Below, piece after piece: positions 11,967-24,570 of a stretch of DNA of 64,000 nucleotides. The notes beneath the pieces were generated by a model. That model worked only from the letters and a program-made list of their open reading frames with translations. It had not been told where the DNA came from and made no database searches. Source of the stretch: Saksenaea vasiformis B4078 (taxonomy: Eukaryota > Mucoromycota > Mucoromycetes > Mucorales > Saksenaeaceae); assembly GCA_000697055.1 (NCBI GenBank), contig JNDT01002355.1:1-64000 (forward strand), read 5' to 3'. Position 1 is the stretch's first letter. Every line of letters starts with the position of its first letter. The translations under genes were made by a program, and so were the position numbers.

Positions 11967-14900
11967 ATGCGTTTATGCTGGTGGCTATGGATTCTCCACG
12001 TGGGTTTCGTCGTAGGGCGAAAGGGAAATAAGCTTTTTGTGGAGAATGCGTACGTGATTGAGTTCCACGATCCGGCAACGGGTCTACTTCAACGTCGAGC
12101 ACCTGCATACAAGCATTTGTTAAAGCAGCGTACGGATATCCACCATCGGATACGCCACGAATTCGACTTTATTAATGCTATCTCCATTGCATTTGAGACG
12201 ACGCACGATGCTGCCCGCTTTTTCAAGCAAGCAAAACAGGAGATCAAACGGATATGGCCAGTGGTAAAAAGAAAGAAAGGAGGATGAAGAGAGTATATGT
12301 ACGTATTACTGTTAACATCAACCTTCTCTCTAGAATTCTGTATCGAAACCCTCGGTGATGGAAACACCTATACCGGATACCATTATTCCGTCTTTGTTCG
12401 AATTCTACAACACAACGGGTATTCAACGCGTCCGTGAAGAATTAGGGTAACAAGACCTTTTCTTTATTATTACTGTCTTTTTTTTTTTTTTGTGCACGAG
12501 TTGATAATTTTATCAAAAGATTAACAGGAAAAGGCATGAAAGTCGGCATTATCGATACAGGTAAGCTGAAGAAAAAGCTGTTTGTGGAATGGAGTCAACT
12601 GAACTACTGGAGGTGTGGATTACATGCATCCTGCCTTGGGCGGTTGTTTCGGTCACGGATGTCGTGTGGCGTACGGTTATGATTTTGTAGGGGACGACTA
12701 CAATGGCGAGAATGATCCCATTCCTGATAATGACCCTCGAGATATTTGTAATGGCCATGGAACACATGTCACGGGTAATAAACAACAGACTCCTAAATTG
12801 ATCTATCGATTTATCTTTCGCTCCTAACTGTCTTCTCCTTTCCATCAAAAAGGTATCGTGGGCGCTAAGGACGATGAAAAAGGCTTTACTGGCGTTGCAC
12901 CTGAAGGCAAAAACTTTAATTTTCATAAGGAAACATTTCAAAAATTTTTTTGCTCATATCCTGTTTCGTAATAGTGACATTTGGTGCCTATCGTATCTTT
13001 GGATGCACGGGAAGCAGTGCGGATGACGTGATTATGAAGGCAATGGAACAGGCCTATATCGATGGGATGGATGTAATCAATCTCTCGTTGGGAGATGTGG
13101 GGTGGCCCGAGTCGCCAGCCTCTGTTCTAGCCGATAACCTTGCCCTGCGTGGTATGGTGGTGTGCGCCGCGGCGGGGAATGAAGGGGACAAGGGTATATT
13201 TGAGGTCGGTGCTCCTTCCCTCGGTCGCCATGTTATTTCTGTTGCGAGTGTCGATAACAGTCGCGTCCTCGCCTACACCATTCGAATAGGTGACCTTGTG
13301 ATAGGTAAGAGACACGCAATCTCTCTCTTTCTCTCTCTTCCTCTCAAGTAGGACAGCTTGATTTAACTGAACGCGCTTCAAATAGGGTACACAACGTCTA
13401 GTGGTGATCCATTTAAAGCAGAACAGGCAGAGATCTTCCCAGTGGCCAGCTCGTTCATGTCAACAAATGATGGGTGTGGAGGTGGACCTATAACGGGTTT
13501 GTTTGGAAAGGTTGCATTGATCAGCCGCGGTGGATGTCTTATCTCCGAAAAGGTAAATCAGGAACATGCATTTTAAGCTGAGCACTGAACCGCAAGTGAA
13601 AACAGGTGATGAAGGCGCAAGCTGCTGGGGCTGTGGCTGTCATCATCTACAATCATCTACCAGGCATGATGACGCCTTCTGCATCGGAAGAATCGATTCA
13701 TATTGATTATGCCGGTATATCGCGTGAAGATGGTAAAGCGCTCTTTGATTACTTGCAGCAAAACCCTGGCCAACTAGCGCAATTTCCCAAGAATCCACAA
13801 AGTTTTGCAGTTCCTACAGCCGGTAAAGGAGACAGAAAGAGACAGAAAGAGAGAAGGAGAAAGACATAGAGTAAATGAGCTCCCTGCTTAATGAATTCGG
13901 TTCTGGGGTTTTTTAGGTACAATCAGCTCCTTTAGCTCATGGGGTTTAGGTCCTGATCTAAGCATCAAACCTGATATCGGAGCGCCAGGATCCCAAATTT
14001 ATTCGACGTAGGTTAACGGTTAATGTTTAAAGGGGGAAACAATCATTCATAGAAACATGTCCTTAGATTGCCTACAGAATTGGGAAGTTATGCAACCCTA
14101 AGGTAAAAAAAAGAAAAGAAAAAAAAGAAAAGGAAGAAAAAAGAGAAGGCAGCAAGGTTAACCTAACTAGACTTTTGTCGCTTTTTCCTTCATGATGTAG
14201 TGGTACCAGTATGGCAAGTCCCTACGTTGCTGGTGTAGTTGCCCTTCTCCAGCAGGCGCGCGGCGGCAGCCGAAGCATCTCAATTGATCTGCTTCGCGCC
14301 ATGATCATCAATAATGGGAAGCCAACAACTGTTTATGGTTACGACGTGCTTGATTCCGTTGCGCGGCAAGGTACAGGCTTGATTGATATTTATCGTGCGG
14401 TGCGATCGAGTACGGTCATTGTACCAGAACAAATCAGACTCAATGATGCAGCGCACTCGGCTCCCAATAACGAGTACACGCTAACGATCAGAAACAATGG
14501 TCGCATGTCGGCAGAATTCACAATATCCCATGTGACAGCAGCAGCGGTACAAGGTTATATGAATAATAACAACAGCAGTCAGACATGGATGTCCTTGTCC
14601 AATCCGGTGATCCATGCCGATCATGACATCGAAGCAACCGTCGATTTTTCTGCTGGTTCGCTGACCATTGGGGCCAACGATGAGGCGAATATCACCGTCT
14701 GCATTGTTCCACCTGCTCATGCGGAAGACATTCCTCCGACCATCTATTCTGGCTTCGTTCGTGTCCAGAGAGATAATGAACCACCAATGCATGTTCCCTA
14801 TGCCGGTTTGACGACAAGTCTATCCCGACTACCGGTTATCAACGTCAACGAAACAATGCCCTATATCGTTTCAAGACATGTAAATCGCTTCTCACCTGCA

Positions 14901-15314
14901 ATCATCACCCTTCAGCTCCTTCAGCCTTCTCCTCTGCTCACGGTCTCAGTGGTGGATGCGGCCGATCCAAATAAAGCGTTTGGATGGATTCCTGGCGGCT
15001 ATGCGTCCTTTGTTGGACGGAACAACCTAGACGATGTCAACGATGCCAATGTATTAGCGTGGTACGGCAATGTTGCAGCAACGGAAGAAGAGGCCCAAGG
15101 TGGACTTAGGGCAGATCCTTCGTATCGACCATTCGATTTTAGCGCTGCCGCTGCCGCTTCATCCCAAACAGGAGGTGGCCCAAGTATCGGTACACCATTG
15201 CCTCGTGGGACTTATAAACTCAAGGTGATGGCGTTGCGGACATTTGGGGATGCGAAAAATCCAAATGACTATGACACTTGGCTGTCACCCGAACTTTTTA
15301 TAAATGAACAATAA
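11967..15314 (+). CDS. Secreted subtilisin-like serine protease (S8) with PA domain and C-terminal Fn3-like domain
   Basis: About 11 exons. The ATG at 11967 gives a signal peptide ([17 protein letters not shown]), then an I9-type propeptide ([26 protein letters not shown]). The catalytic triad is complete: Asp in VGIIDTGVDYMHP (spliced near 12559), His in NGHGTHVTG (near 12760) and Ser in [12 protein letters not shown] (near 14210). A protease-associated domain lies between His and Ser, with [17 protein letters not shown] and [11 protein letters not shown]. The last 300 residues form a beta-sandwich region resembling the Fn3-like domain of lactocepin/Vpr-type subtilases. The likely role is extracellular proteolysis for nutrition. 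Intron 5 (12907-12974) appears to use a GC donor. The repeat at 15325 begins only 10 bp after the stop codon. Confidence 0.88.
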
Positions 15315-15324
15315 TTTACGTATT

Positions 15325-15809
15325 GTACTGTTTATTGAATGACATTGTACACTATTCTAAAATAAATTCACGCGTCTATGAAGCGCCAATTTTGCGCCGA
15401 CAAAAAAATAAATAGAATATACGGTCATTAGTTAATGAATCGGCAACAAAATCATACGTTTGCTTACATCAACTTGGCCATCATTAGACGCGTAACTTAT
15501 TGAAGCAGCATAAAACGGCATTCACACTTAGTAACTGGAAGATGTTTTGATGTCTTTTTACTTACCCCCGAAGGGCACTCCTGCCTTTCGACAGGGGCCA
15601 GCCGCGCACCATGACGAGTGGGGGGACGAGTTGGAATCGGCGCGGTTTGGCGACCGGCTTTAACAGTTTAACGACCATGAGTCTGAGCAATAGACAAAAA
15701 GACATGAGGAATCCCGTATGTATAGTCAATCCCAGTACGTACCGGGAATGTAATAAAGAAAACAGAGCCAAAGGAAAAAAAAAAAAGAACCACGCGTTCC
15801 TTTAAATAC
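15325..15809 (-). repeat. Dispersed structured repeat, copy 1
   Basis: About 485 bp, alignable by eye to 60913-61386 and, for its 3' two thirds, to 31038-31676. Read on the minus strand it begins with a TATA-like GTATTTAAAGG at 15809. A 69-codon frame opened by TTG follows (frame 15771-15562). Next come a GC-rich hairpin (inner arms 15580-15585 and 15590-15595), a CTTCGGGGG/GTAAGT junction, and a long inverted repeat (15372-15391 with 15472-15491). It ends in TTCAATAAACAGTA. The GTAAGC donor-like site and an ACTAAT branch-like site remain inside the loop, but the acceptor AG is degraded. The function is unknown. Confidence 0.8.
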
Positions 15810-16338
15810 GGATCATTTTGGGTGGAACCTGTCCTTATCGCCTAGATATTTTTACTGCTTCCGGTGGGATCCTGGGAATACATCACTGGAGCACCCACAA
15901 TGCAAGATTCTGGTTACCCAGGCGCGAACTATTCTTTGGATTAAAGTAAAATGAATCACTTCTCAGCGCCAAGTCTTATCACCTTCCAGCGCAAAATTTA
16001 TTTGACTTGTACGTCGACTATAATTTACTTGATGCACATACTCAAAATCCAGTAAATGTTAATGTAAGGAAGTCGGAAAATGTAGGTAGTGCAATCCTTC
16101 ATGACCATAACTTACTGGTTAAATAGACTACAGTAGCGCCAGCCAATATCAAGTCCTTGGTTCCTTGCAAAACATTTGAATAACTCGGCGTTTATTTTGT
16201 CGAGGACGTGTGACAAAAAACGTAATCATGAAAGTGAACAACATTCACCGCGCGTTCAGCTAAAGGTGGAGCGCGTGTCTTCGCTTCTTTTTCCTTTTCT
16301 GCGTTTTCCTCAATGAGCATAGCTCGAGAGGAAGCCGC
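15810..16338. other. Intergenic between repeat copy 1 and decayed gene
   Basis: No gene seen. It may hold the upstream part of the decayed gene that follows, but no frame longer than about 40 codons is convincing. Confidence 0.4.
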
Positions 16339-17596
16339 TTGCATTTCTTTTGCGAAGAATCCAATGATCACAACAAAATCAGGTTACTGAAACGAAGCGA
16401 CGACCTCGGTGATATAAACATTTGTTACGAGACTGATCCCGAAAAACCGGTGTCGGTTTCCTTGAGGAGTATCTATGCATTTCCAATAACATATAAGCGA
16501 TACCTTGCTTCATCGCCATCGCCATCACCCATGGTCACAGTGAGTTTGGACAAAAGCTCAATAGAGTTAGGTAAGATAGCTAGAATTAACCTAACCAAAT
16601 ACTAATCTTCTAACAAAGCCGGCGAGCCGCAAATCCTGCAATATATAAATGTAAGTCTTTTTACCCGTTAACCCGTGTAATGGTCATTTGTCTAGAGAAT
16701 AGCATCTGCCGACAAATGAGATACTCCGTGAAGTAACCTGCTTTACCAGCCAATTTGATAACAAATCAGCGGACCCCTTCGCCAGATGGTGCGCAACGCG
16801 GAAAATTGCATTTCTGGACGTGGAGTACGTTCGGAAAAGAGGGATGAGCAACAGCAAAGGACGTATCCGCTGGCGAAAACTATATGTGATGAAAGACACT
16901 TTCTTAGGTAACGCTTGATTAACTACACTTACATCCGGCATTAATGTATATGTTCTTTAAGAGAACTTCGTCGTAGCGATCACGAGTGTGATACCACGGT
17001 ACCAGACCGAGATGAAGAATCTTAAGGAAGAAGGCCACGCATTAATAGGGTGCTGCCGGAAGTCACCTGGCGACTTGCCTGATGCGGATCGGACAAGATT
17101 ACTCCAGCAAATGACCAAACGGCTGTTAGACAGGAGTTTAGTAGAAAAAGTATTCGTGTCCTGCTGCTCCAGCTCGTAGGACTTGTTATCAGAAAGAGAT
17201 GTGAAGAATGGAAGAGGCATAGTTGAGGTGTTAGAGGGGTGGAAGGTGATACTCAAGGTAAGAAGAAGCGGAAGTAAAAGGAAAAAGAAGATCTAAGATT
17301 CTTCATTAGATTTGATTCATTACCTTGAGAGAACCAGCGATAAAGTGTGTATTGTAGCGATCGATTTTGCTGGATTCTCTACTAATAGTACGGACGTGCG
17401 AAACCTTTTTCGGTATGATTATGATGGTTCTAGCCGTATGATTAAGAAGAAATATTTTAGACTACATCAAAATCTCGCAAAAATTGCGATCGACAGTGTC
17501 CCTTACGAAAACAAAGTACAATCTTTGACAGAAGTCAGCTATTGGATGATCCTGACGTTACGAAGACATTTCACTCCAGACAGGAATGTATACTAA
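16339..17596 (+). pseudogene. Decayed resolvase-like (serine-recombinase-like) gene
   Basis: Exon-like blocks share one direction with plausible introns (16570-16618, 16651-16694, 16906-16963, 17260-17307). Readable protein segments are SVSLRSIYAFPITYKRY, then ILREVTCFTSQFDNKSADPF and KGRIRWRKLYVMKDTFL, then VAITSVIPRYQTEMKNL, IGCCRKSPGD and LLQQMTKRLLDRSLVEKVFV, then DLIHYLERTSDKVCIVAIDF. The C-R-K-S block followed by R..LL..M...L and KVFVS resembles the N-terminal catalytic region of IS607-type serine recombinases, with Arg and Ser in R-x-S. A TAG at 17177-17179 splits the frame between CCSSS and DLLSERDVK, and the second intron joins in the wrong phase. I recall similar proteins from Mucorales, but the assignment to resolvases is inference. 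Confidence 0.5.
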
Positions 17597-18473
17597 GAAT
17601 CAGTAGGATAGTGAGGAAGCACAAGAGGCAAGAGAAGCCAGCGAGCCTCAGATAATCTTTTGTTGGAACAAAAACGTTCCTCCTTTTACAATAAAGTCAT
17701 CGATGGAAACAGATAGATCGGACTAATCAGAGTCGCGAAAGACCAAGACGGCAAAGATGTTTATCAAGACATTCTCAGAGTTATTGTTCCTCTATAATCT
17801 CAACATGCATTCCACCACCAATTATGTCGGTGCTTCCAATGGCAAATGTGTTATGACCACTAATGACAATAATATCACCTATGCATGTATATTACCATCC
17901 ATGAGCGCCGACATCAATACGACCTAAAATGCAACGCTGATGCACAACGTTCAATAGATATGGATGTAACGGAGATCAAGAAATATCGCTGTGTCCAAAA
18001 CACAATAGGAACCTCGAGTCTGAGGAATCTTTTCACTCGCTAAGTCGGCATTTCAAATAGCGGAAATTCAAAAATTGTCATCCACTGGCCATGCTCACGG
18101 AGCCACATTTTTTTGCGCATTTTGTGCTTCCAGCGTCCATACAATAGATTAACGAGTAATCCGTTTGTGGTGGAAAAAGGTAAAAGATCATTCTTTACTG
18201 TTTTAGTATGGTGCAATGCGATAGAGATCGTCATAATGGTAGAAAAGTACAGTATGGATCATGCGTCGCATCAAACGCAACCATGTTGGGGTTTGGTGAG
18301 GACGATATGGAAGAAAACGAAAGAAAGGGACGCGCTGTTTCTTAGAAAGAGAATAGCAGAAAACAATGAACGATAATTCATTTTCTTTTCTCTCTATCTG
18401 GCGACTTCTTCCTAATGATAGGTTTCTGCTGACGGCTGTCTCTCATTAGACCCATAGAGTGCCATTGGACGAC
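17597..18473. other. Degraded sequence upstream of the bromodomain gene
   Basis: Short frames in all phases, no conserved motif. It probably contains the promoter of the next gene and more remnants of the preceding element. Confidence 0.4.
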
Positions 18474-21470
18474 ATGGAAGGAAGACCGAAACGTCAAAGC
18501 GCTGTCGACAAAGACTACAGGGAAAGAAAAAGGCTCAGAAGAGATGAAAAGGTAAAGAAAGAGAAAAAGAAAAAAAAAAAGGGAAGGAAGAAAGAAAAGA
18601 ATTGATGTGCCGCAAAGAAAATAACACCTTTTATTTTTTACTTTTTTTTTATTTGCCAGGCTGATCATTCAGACAAACACACCAAACAAGAGATAGAAGA
18701 GGATGACGTGGAAGTACAATGCAAACGATTATTCAAAGTGGTAAAAGAAGCGAGAGATACAGAAGGGTAAGTGGACTGTCATGGCTCAAGAATAACATAG
18801 CTAAACGACAATTCATAGGGATAATCATTTGCTGAGCACCTTCTTCCAACAATTACCATCAAAACGTTCTTATCCGGACTACTATGAAATTATCAAGCAT
18901 CCAATTGCTTTGAGCAATATCAAGGTATCTCATGTTATGTCAGATGAGAGACTGTCATTCATCCATGTTGTAGGCAAAAGTAGACCAAAAAGAATATTCC
19001 TCGCTATCCAAGCTGAAGGAAGACCTTGACCTGATGGTAATGAATGCGAAAAAGTACAATATCGAGGAATCCCAAGTGTATGAGGATGCAGTGATGATCC
19101 AGGTAGAGAGAGGGACACTGAGAGCAGAAGCGGATGCGCATATGCTGACATCCTATGCCCCGATAGAAAATAGTAAAGGCATGGCAACCGGAGGAATCAC
19201 GATCATTTCCCTATGTTACAGAGGATAACAAAGGAAAAACGGTACTCAAATTACCAGGCGAAGCTTTTGGACGTAATGGTCAGACCGAGGGCAAAATAAA
19301 GACCATCCGATTGAAAGCAGTAGATAAGCAAGCGGCCAAGAAAGGTAATAACACAAAGCTAGCTGGCAGAGTCGAACAGTGCCTTATTTTTTGAGAAGAT
19401 GTGGCTCTTGAAAATCTTATGGCTGCCATTGCGAAACGTGAGCCGAGGAAAGCGTTGGAGATTTTGGAATCAAACCCTAACATCAATCCGAACCAGCTCG
19501 TCGAGGTTGAGATGTTTAATGATAAGTTTACTTGGGGTCCACTTCATGCAGCAGCATACTACGGCGATATAAAACTATGTCAAGCATTGCTTAATCATGG
19601 AGCGGATGTCGAGTTGCATGATACCTGGTACTCAGCCACACCATTGGGATGGGCAGCCTATGGCGGTGAGTCTACCAATACCAATGTGAACTGTGAAGGA
19701 CAAAGTTGCTTATCAAAAATCTTTTTTTCTTACAGACAGAGACAAGGTTGTGAAACTACTCGTAGAGAATTATAATGCAGACAGATCTGCCAGGAACATT
19801 CATGGCCAAATACCTTTTGATGTTGTGTCGGATAAGGACGATCCTAGATGGGTTGGACTCTTAAAAGGGCCTTATCCGGTAAGTGACCACTTTGTTAATC
19901 ATAGCAGCGGTCGATGACCTTTGATATAATTTTCATACAATACAGGCGGAGAAAAGGAAAGCACAACCAGAGAAGTCTATTATGCATGAGGAACCTTTAC
20001 GTGAAGTAACGCCTGTCCAAGCCTCTCCTCCAGAATCGACATCCCCACATCAGCAGCCACTGAAGAAAAGAAGAGGACGACCACCCAAGAGTGAATCAGA
20101 AAGCATTTTGGCAGCACAGCGGCCTGTAGACGAGATTGATCTGGACGATTTTGATCCGGTTGGCTATATGAAGGAGCTATTTAGTGCAATCCGCACTCAT
20201 ACGGATAATGCGTAAGTTACGAGATCGTAGATCAATAAGGAAGGATTGTTAAATCGTCTTTTCCTTTCAGTGGACGTCTTTACTCTGAGATCTTTGAAAC
20301 GTTGCCAGATCGTAAGGAATATCCGGATTATTACAGCGTCATTGCCGAACCTCGCTCTTTGGCGATGGTTGATGTACGTCTTCGCAGGCCTGCTTCATAT
20401 AGCTGATATGCCATCTATAGGAACGTATGCGCAATCGGGCGTACGCCACACTGGCCGATTGGATGGCAGATATGGAGTTGGTATTTTCCAATGCTATGGA
20501 ATACAACGAGCCCGGATCTCGCGTCCATAGAGACGCTAAGCTATTGATGGTAAGCAAATTATAAAGTCGGTCACTTGTCGCGTTAACAACATCCTATAGA
20601 GATTATTACATCGTCTTAAAGACAGGATTCTTGCAAAAGAAGGCGTGCCTGAGAGTCAGGAGAAGGATGTGATGAGACTCAGTTTATCCGATCGTCCATT
20701 TGATTCTACGGGCATGGACGACCGACGTCGAGGCAAACGAGCGGTTAGCAAACCACGTACGTTTGGAGAGGGAAGTGCAGAACCAGAGGTACGAACTGCA
20801 CGTCAGTACATCAATCTCGCCGGAGCACCTTTGAATCCTACTACTCAGACGCTAGCTGCATTTCCGCTACCCAATGTCATTCCCATGCCTCCTGTGGCCA
20901 ATGATGCTCTGATGAACATGGTTGATTACAACACCTTCCGTGCGCCGTTGGTGGAACCCCCCCAGAATAATAATCAATCACCACAGCTGACAGAAGCTAG
21001 TCCGGAATTCTTTAATTTGTTTCGTGATATGGAAAAAGGTAAAAGCCCAACGTCATATTATCTTACCTGTGGTTCACATCTTCTTTTTTTTTCTAGTGCG
21101 TCTACTGACAAACGTGACGATAAAGGCATTAAAAGCACCATTCAAGCAAGCCATGGATGGGGACACGATGGGACACAGCCTTGTGGTGCCGTCGCAAGTG
21201 GACGCTGTCAAAATCACCCCTATGCTCCAGCAGGCATTGCGAGCTGAATCGAACCGTGTGACGATCACCGTATTGCATAATAACTGCAAACTAAATTTGG
21301 CGGAAGGTGAGGTTTATGCCGAGAATAATCCACCCAGCTGGACTGTCTCTCTGTCGCGCGGAATGAACACGATCAAGATTAATATTACGGCAAATATCAC
21401 GAAACCGGACGTCATGATGCCAGATTACAAAAGCCAAACTTATGTTCTATTTATCACACAGACTTGGTAA
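18474..21470 (+). CDS. Tandem-bromodomain, ankyrin-repeat chromatin-remodelling subunit (RSC4-like)
   Basis: About ten exons, roughly 780 aa, from ATG 18474 (MEGRPKRQSAVDKDYRER) to TAA 21468. Bromodomain 1 covers LLSTFFQQLPSKRSYPDYYE, IIKHPIALSNIK and LDLMVMNAKKYNIEESQVYE. Ankyrin repeats follow (FTWGPLHAAAYYGDIKLC, SATPLGWAAYG, VVKLLVENYNADRSARN). A KKRRGRPPK AT-hook-like basic motif comes next, then bromodomain 2 (EIFETLPDRKEYPDYYSVI, MELVFSNAMEYNEPGS). The C-terminus is a beta-rich domain ending WTVSLSRGMNTIKINITAN. The conserved Asn of the acetyl-lysine pocket is seen in NAKKYN and NAMEYN. Tandem bromodomains plus a C-terminal beta domain recall Rsc4 of the RSC remodeller; the ankyrin block between them is the distinctive point. 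Complex membership is inferred. Confidence 0.85.
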
Positions 21471-21663
21471 AACCAGACACATCCTTTCCCTCTTTCTCTT
21501 TTGCCTCTCTCCGTCTAGCGTCTTACTTCCCCCTTTGTTTTTTCTTATTTCCTCTGCAACAACTAATATTGAACGAATTCTTTCTCATGATAATGCAGTA
21601 CATAAGTTCAAAAATAAATGGGTAACGATCATCTTTTTTTTATTTATATATAAGCCAATAGAG

Positions 21664-23423
21664 TCATAGGGAAATATACAGTGAGTATCGTTTCCCTGAA
21701 GGATAGACAATCATAGCAGCGGCAAATAAACCGACAGAGAGTCCGAGAGAAATAGCCAACATCTGAAGAGGAAATAAGCTACGCATGAGATCATCCTGAT
21801 GAAGGAGAGCATAAGCTCCTCGAACACCTTAAATTATACTCGTTAGTCCAGCTCTTGTCTGAGTAATTTTTATTTTCTTACCAATACTTCCTGGTACTAG
21901 TAGTGTGATTCCTACACACATGGGTGCCAGTGGCGCTTCGCCCAGGATTTTCAGGGCGAAGTTAGAATAAAGACTAACAGCAAAAGACGCGATGCTCCCA
22001 ACGATATGCGCATCCGAGATCACCTTTCCCCCGAAGTAGGTGAGACAAAAGCCAATCGTGGCACAACATGTTTGCGAAGCCCATTGCTTTCGGGGAGATC
22101 CGAAACACAGCCCGATGCAGAGACTAAGCACAGGCAGCAAGGGAATATAGAACCATGGTGACACTGGTTCATGACAGGTCCCTTCGTCGGGTGCATCAGG
22201 GTTAATAGCACTGTACATATTGCTGCCTATTTGTAGTCCATAAGCTAGGACGAATGCGTAGATAACGGAATAGACGAGCCGAATGGTGCCTGTTGTAATA
22301 TGACGAGCAGAAATCTCCATCTAATAATAAAAACTTACGTTTTTAGAAAAGAAGCAGAGAAAGAGTTTTGCGCTAGTTGTTGCTTACGACGGCCATGGTC
22401 ATACCGTAACCTGGTAGTAGAATCAAGATTGCTGAGATGGCAACGCTAGTAAAACAGACGTACTGATGTAATGCACGTGCAATAATGGCGACCATCATGG
22501 AGGAGGAGATTTCGAAGACTCGCCCATAAATTGGATACTCGTTGGCCAACGTAAACAGCATGGCGACAAAGAACCCCAGCGCGCCACTGATGGAAGCATC
22601 AATCCAGGAACCGTGAAAAAGCAGGGCAGACCCGGCAAAGCTGCTTCCAGCAAACGCTACCAAAGTGCTAAGATACCCACATGTAAGGGGTGCCGCGGTG
22701 ACAGCCTCCAGAGATCGTAAGCAGCTGTCAATGTTGGTGGTATTCTTCAATAGTGCATTGACAATCTGATTCACCTGGCTTATTTTTCCGGTATCCAGGT
22801 TCTGCGGTGTCTTGACCATGATGGATTCTGTACAGTTGTTACTTTTGATAAATGTCACTAGCACAGAATCTGGTAGAAACGAAAACGTAGCATCCAGTTC
22901 AAGCCATCGGCTTGTATGCTGTAGCGCGTCTTCCTTTTTTTTTTTTAAAAAAAAAGAGAGAAGTTCAAATAAGTCCAGTGTTCTCTTCGTACCTCTTGAA
23001 AAGTAGAATTACCACTCGGTAGCAAGGGCATCCACTACTTAGTAGACATCGAGCAATCAAAAGGATAATTCGGGTCTTTTTTTCGAATTCAGTTTGTTCA
23101 CTTTTACATGGCATCTGCACGTCGATCACGACATCATTATTGTCTGCAGGAGAATGATGATATCTATCCGTGTCACATGTGATAGTGGCCATGCTGCTAT
23201 CTCTTGTGATGGTTTCTGGTCTGGCAACATCATTGTGTGTTGTTGTTGGTAGTCGTGGTCTCGGTGAGTCGCAGTCTATGCCTCCGCTTGATGAAGAAAA
23301 TATCGACACCGATGGATAGGGTTCGCTGTGGCATCTGGAGTGTCCGCTATTATTATGGTCTGTCAATGTCGCCTGCGATGCCAAGGACGAGGATGATCCG
23401 GAAAGAGCGGGAAGGGAAGTCAT
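21664..23423 (-). CDS. Prm10/ThrE-family multi-pass membrane protein
   Basis: Four exons. The start is ATG 23423 (MTSLPALSGSSSS), followed by about 110 disordered residues. The cytosolic domain starts KKTRIILLIARCLLSSGCP and continues across the first intron with WLELDATFSFLPDSVLVTFI. The rest is ten or so membrane spans, for example LTCGYLSTLVAFAGSSFAGS, ISGALGFFVAMLFTLANEYP, IRLVYSVIYAFVLAYGLQIG and APMCVGITLLVPGSIG, ending LGLSVGLFAAAMIVYP. The order of soluble domain and two five-helix halves fits the threonine/serine exporter-like family (ThrE, DUF1212) that includes yeast Prm10. The bacterial family exports Thr/Ser. Substrate and membrane in fungi are unknown, with the vacuole or plasma membrane possible. 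Confidence 0.85.
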
Positions 23424-24570
23424 CGAAAATCAAAGGTAGGGCTTTCCAAAAGCGATCCTTCATCGGATTTCAAACAGGCGTTATTTAAGAACGGTTTCTA
23501 GTGAGATTTTTCCTTTCCCAACAAGGCATTGCAAAAGGAGAGAGAGAAAGGATGGGTTGGTTGTGTCTCAAATTTACTGCAGGCATAACGAACGGGGTAC
23601 AGCGGGGAAGTTGAGTTTTTTAGAGATCGACAAAAAACAACCTAGCGAAATACCTGAAATGCAGTCCAAACCTTGTTGCAGTCGTATCGCTCCTGCGACC
23701 AGTTTACTACTGGTAAAGCATTCCTCGATAATGCATGTACAAGGACGCAGAAATGGGCACAGGTGGCAAAAAGGCAGCAGTAACGAACGCATCCGTGCGC
23801 ATTCCTTCTCCTTAGAAATTACTCCAAAGGAGAAAGTCTTCTTTTTTATTTATTTATTTAAAAGAATATGTCAAGTCTTCCGAATTTGATGATTACTGTA
23901 TGTAAGTACTGAACCACACAAGCTTTGTACTGCACAAAATGTCATTCTGCTCTTTTGCCGATAAGCACTTCCACAAGGCGTGTTTTCTTCTGCGATTTGC
24001 TGGGAGTCTTGGCAATTCGTTTTACAAGTTCAGTTTCCTTGGTTCGTTCACACATACTTTTTTTTTGCGGATTTCCCGTATTTCCGTAACATATCTAGTT
24101 TAAATCTATATAACTTTGTCTTGTTTTGGAGAGCCAAGTCTAAAAATGAAGATACAGAAGGAAAAAAAAACTTCTATAAAAAAAGGGAAAGAACACTGAT
24201 CATTTCATGCGACATGATCTTTGGATATTTTAAGTATCTAACGTTAATGGAAATCATACTATACCGACTGTGATTCTCTATAGCTTCAAAATATTTAACA
24301 ACGATGGTAGCCTTATTTGCAAACCATTCGTACTGTCTTGGCCTTGACTTGATCCCTAGCAAGTAGTTATCTATTTTGTAGCAATGGACGATTGCTTTAG
24401 CTCTATTGCGTTGAATAGTATGGACAGGATAAATCTACTACTAGTGCCAAAGCATAACAGTATCAATTGGTTTTGTTGTTCAGGCAGATGAGGTTGTCGA
24501 TTTCACTAAATGCAAAGGAAGATCACGATGCATTTAACAACAGTGATCATAGCCAGCAGTTGGAGAATGA
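23424..24570. other. Intergenic, no gene seen
   Basis: Short frames only. AT-rich blocks occur at 23830-24260 and there is no family motif on either strand. Confidence 0.45.

Noticed and set aside
15325..15340. ACA-N3 end of the repeat as an H/ACA snoRNA box
   Set aside because: The ACA lies about 40 nt from the 3' hairpin and no clear H box is present between the hairpins. A poly(A) signal (CAATAAA) explains it better, though copy 2 has CAATACA.
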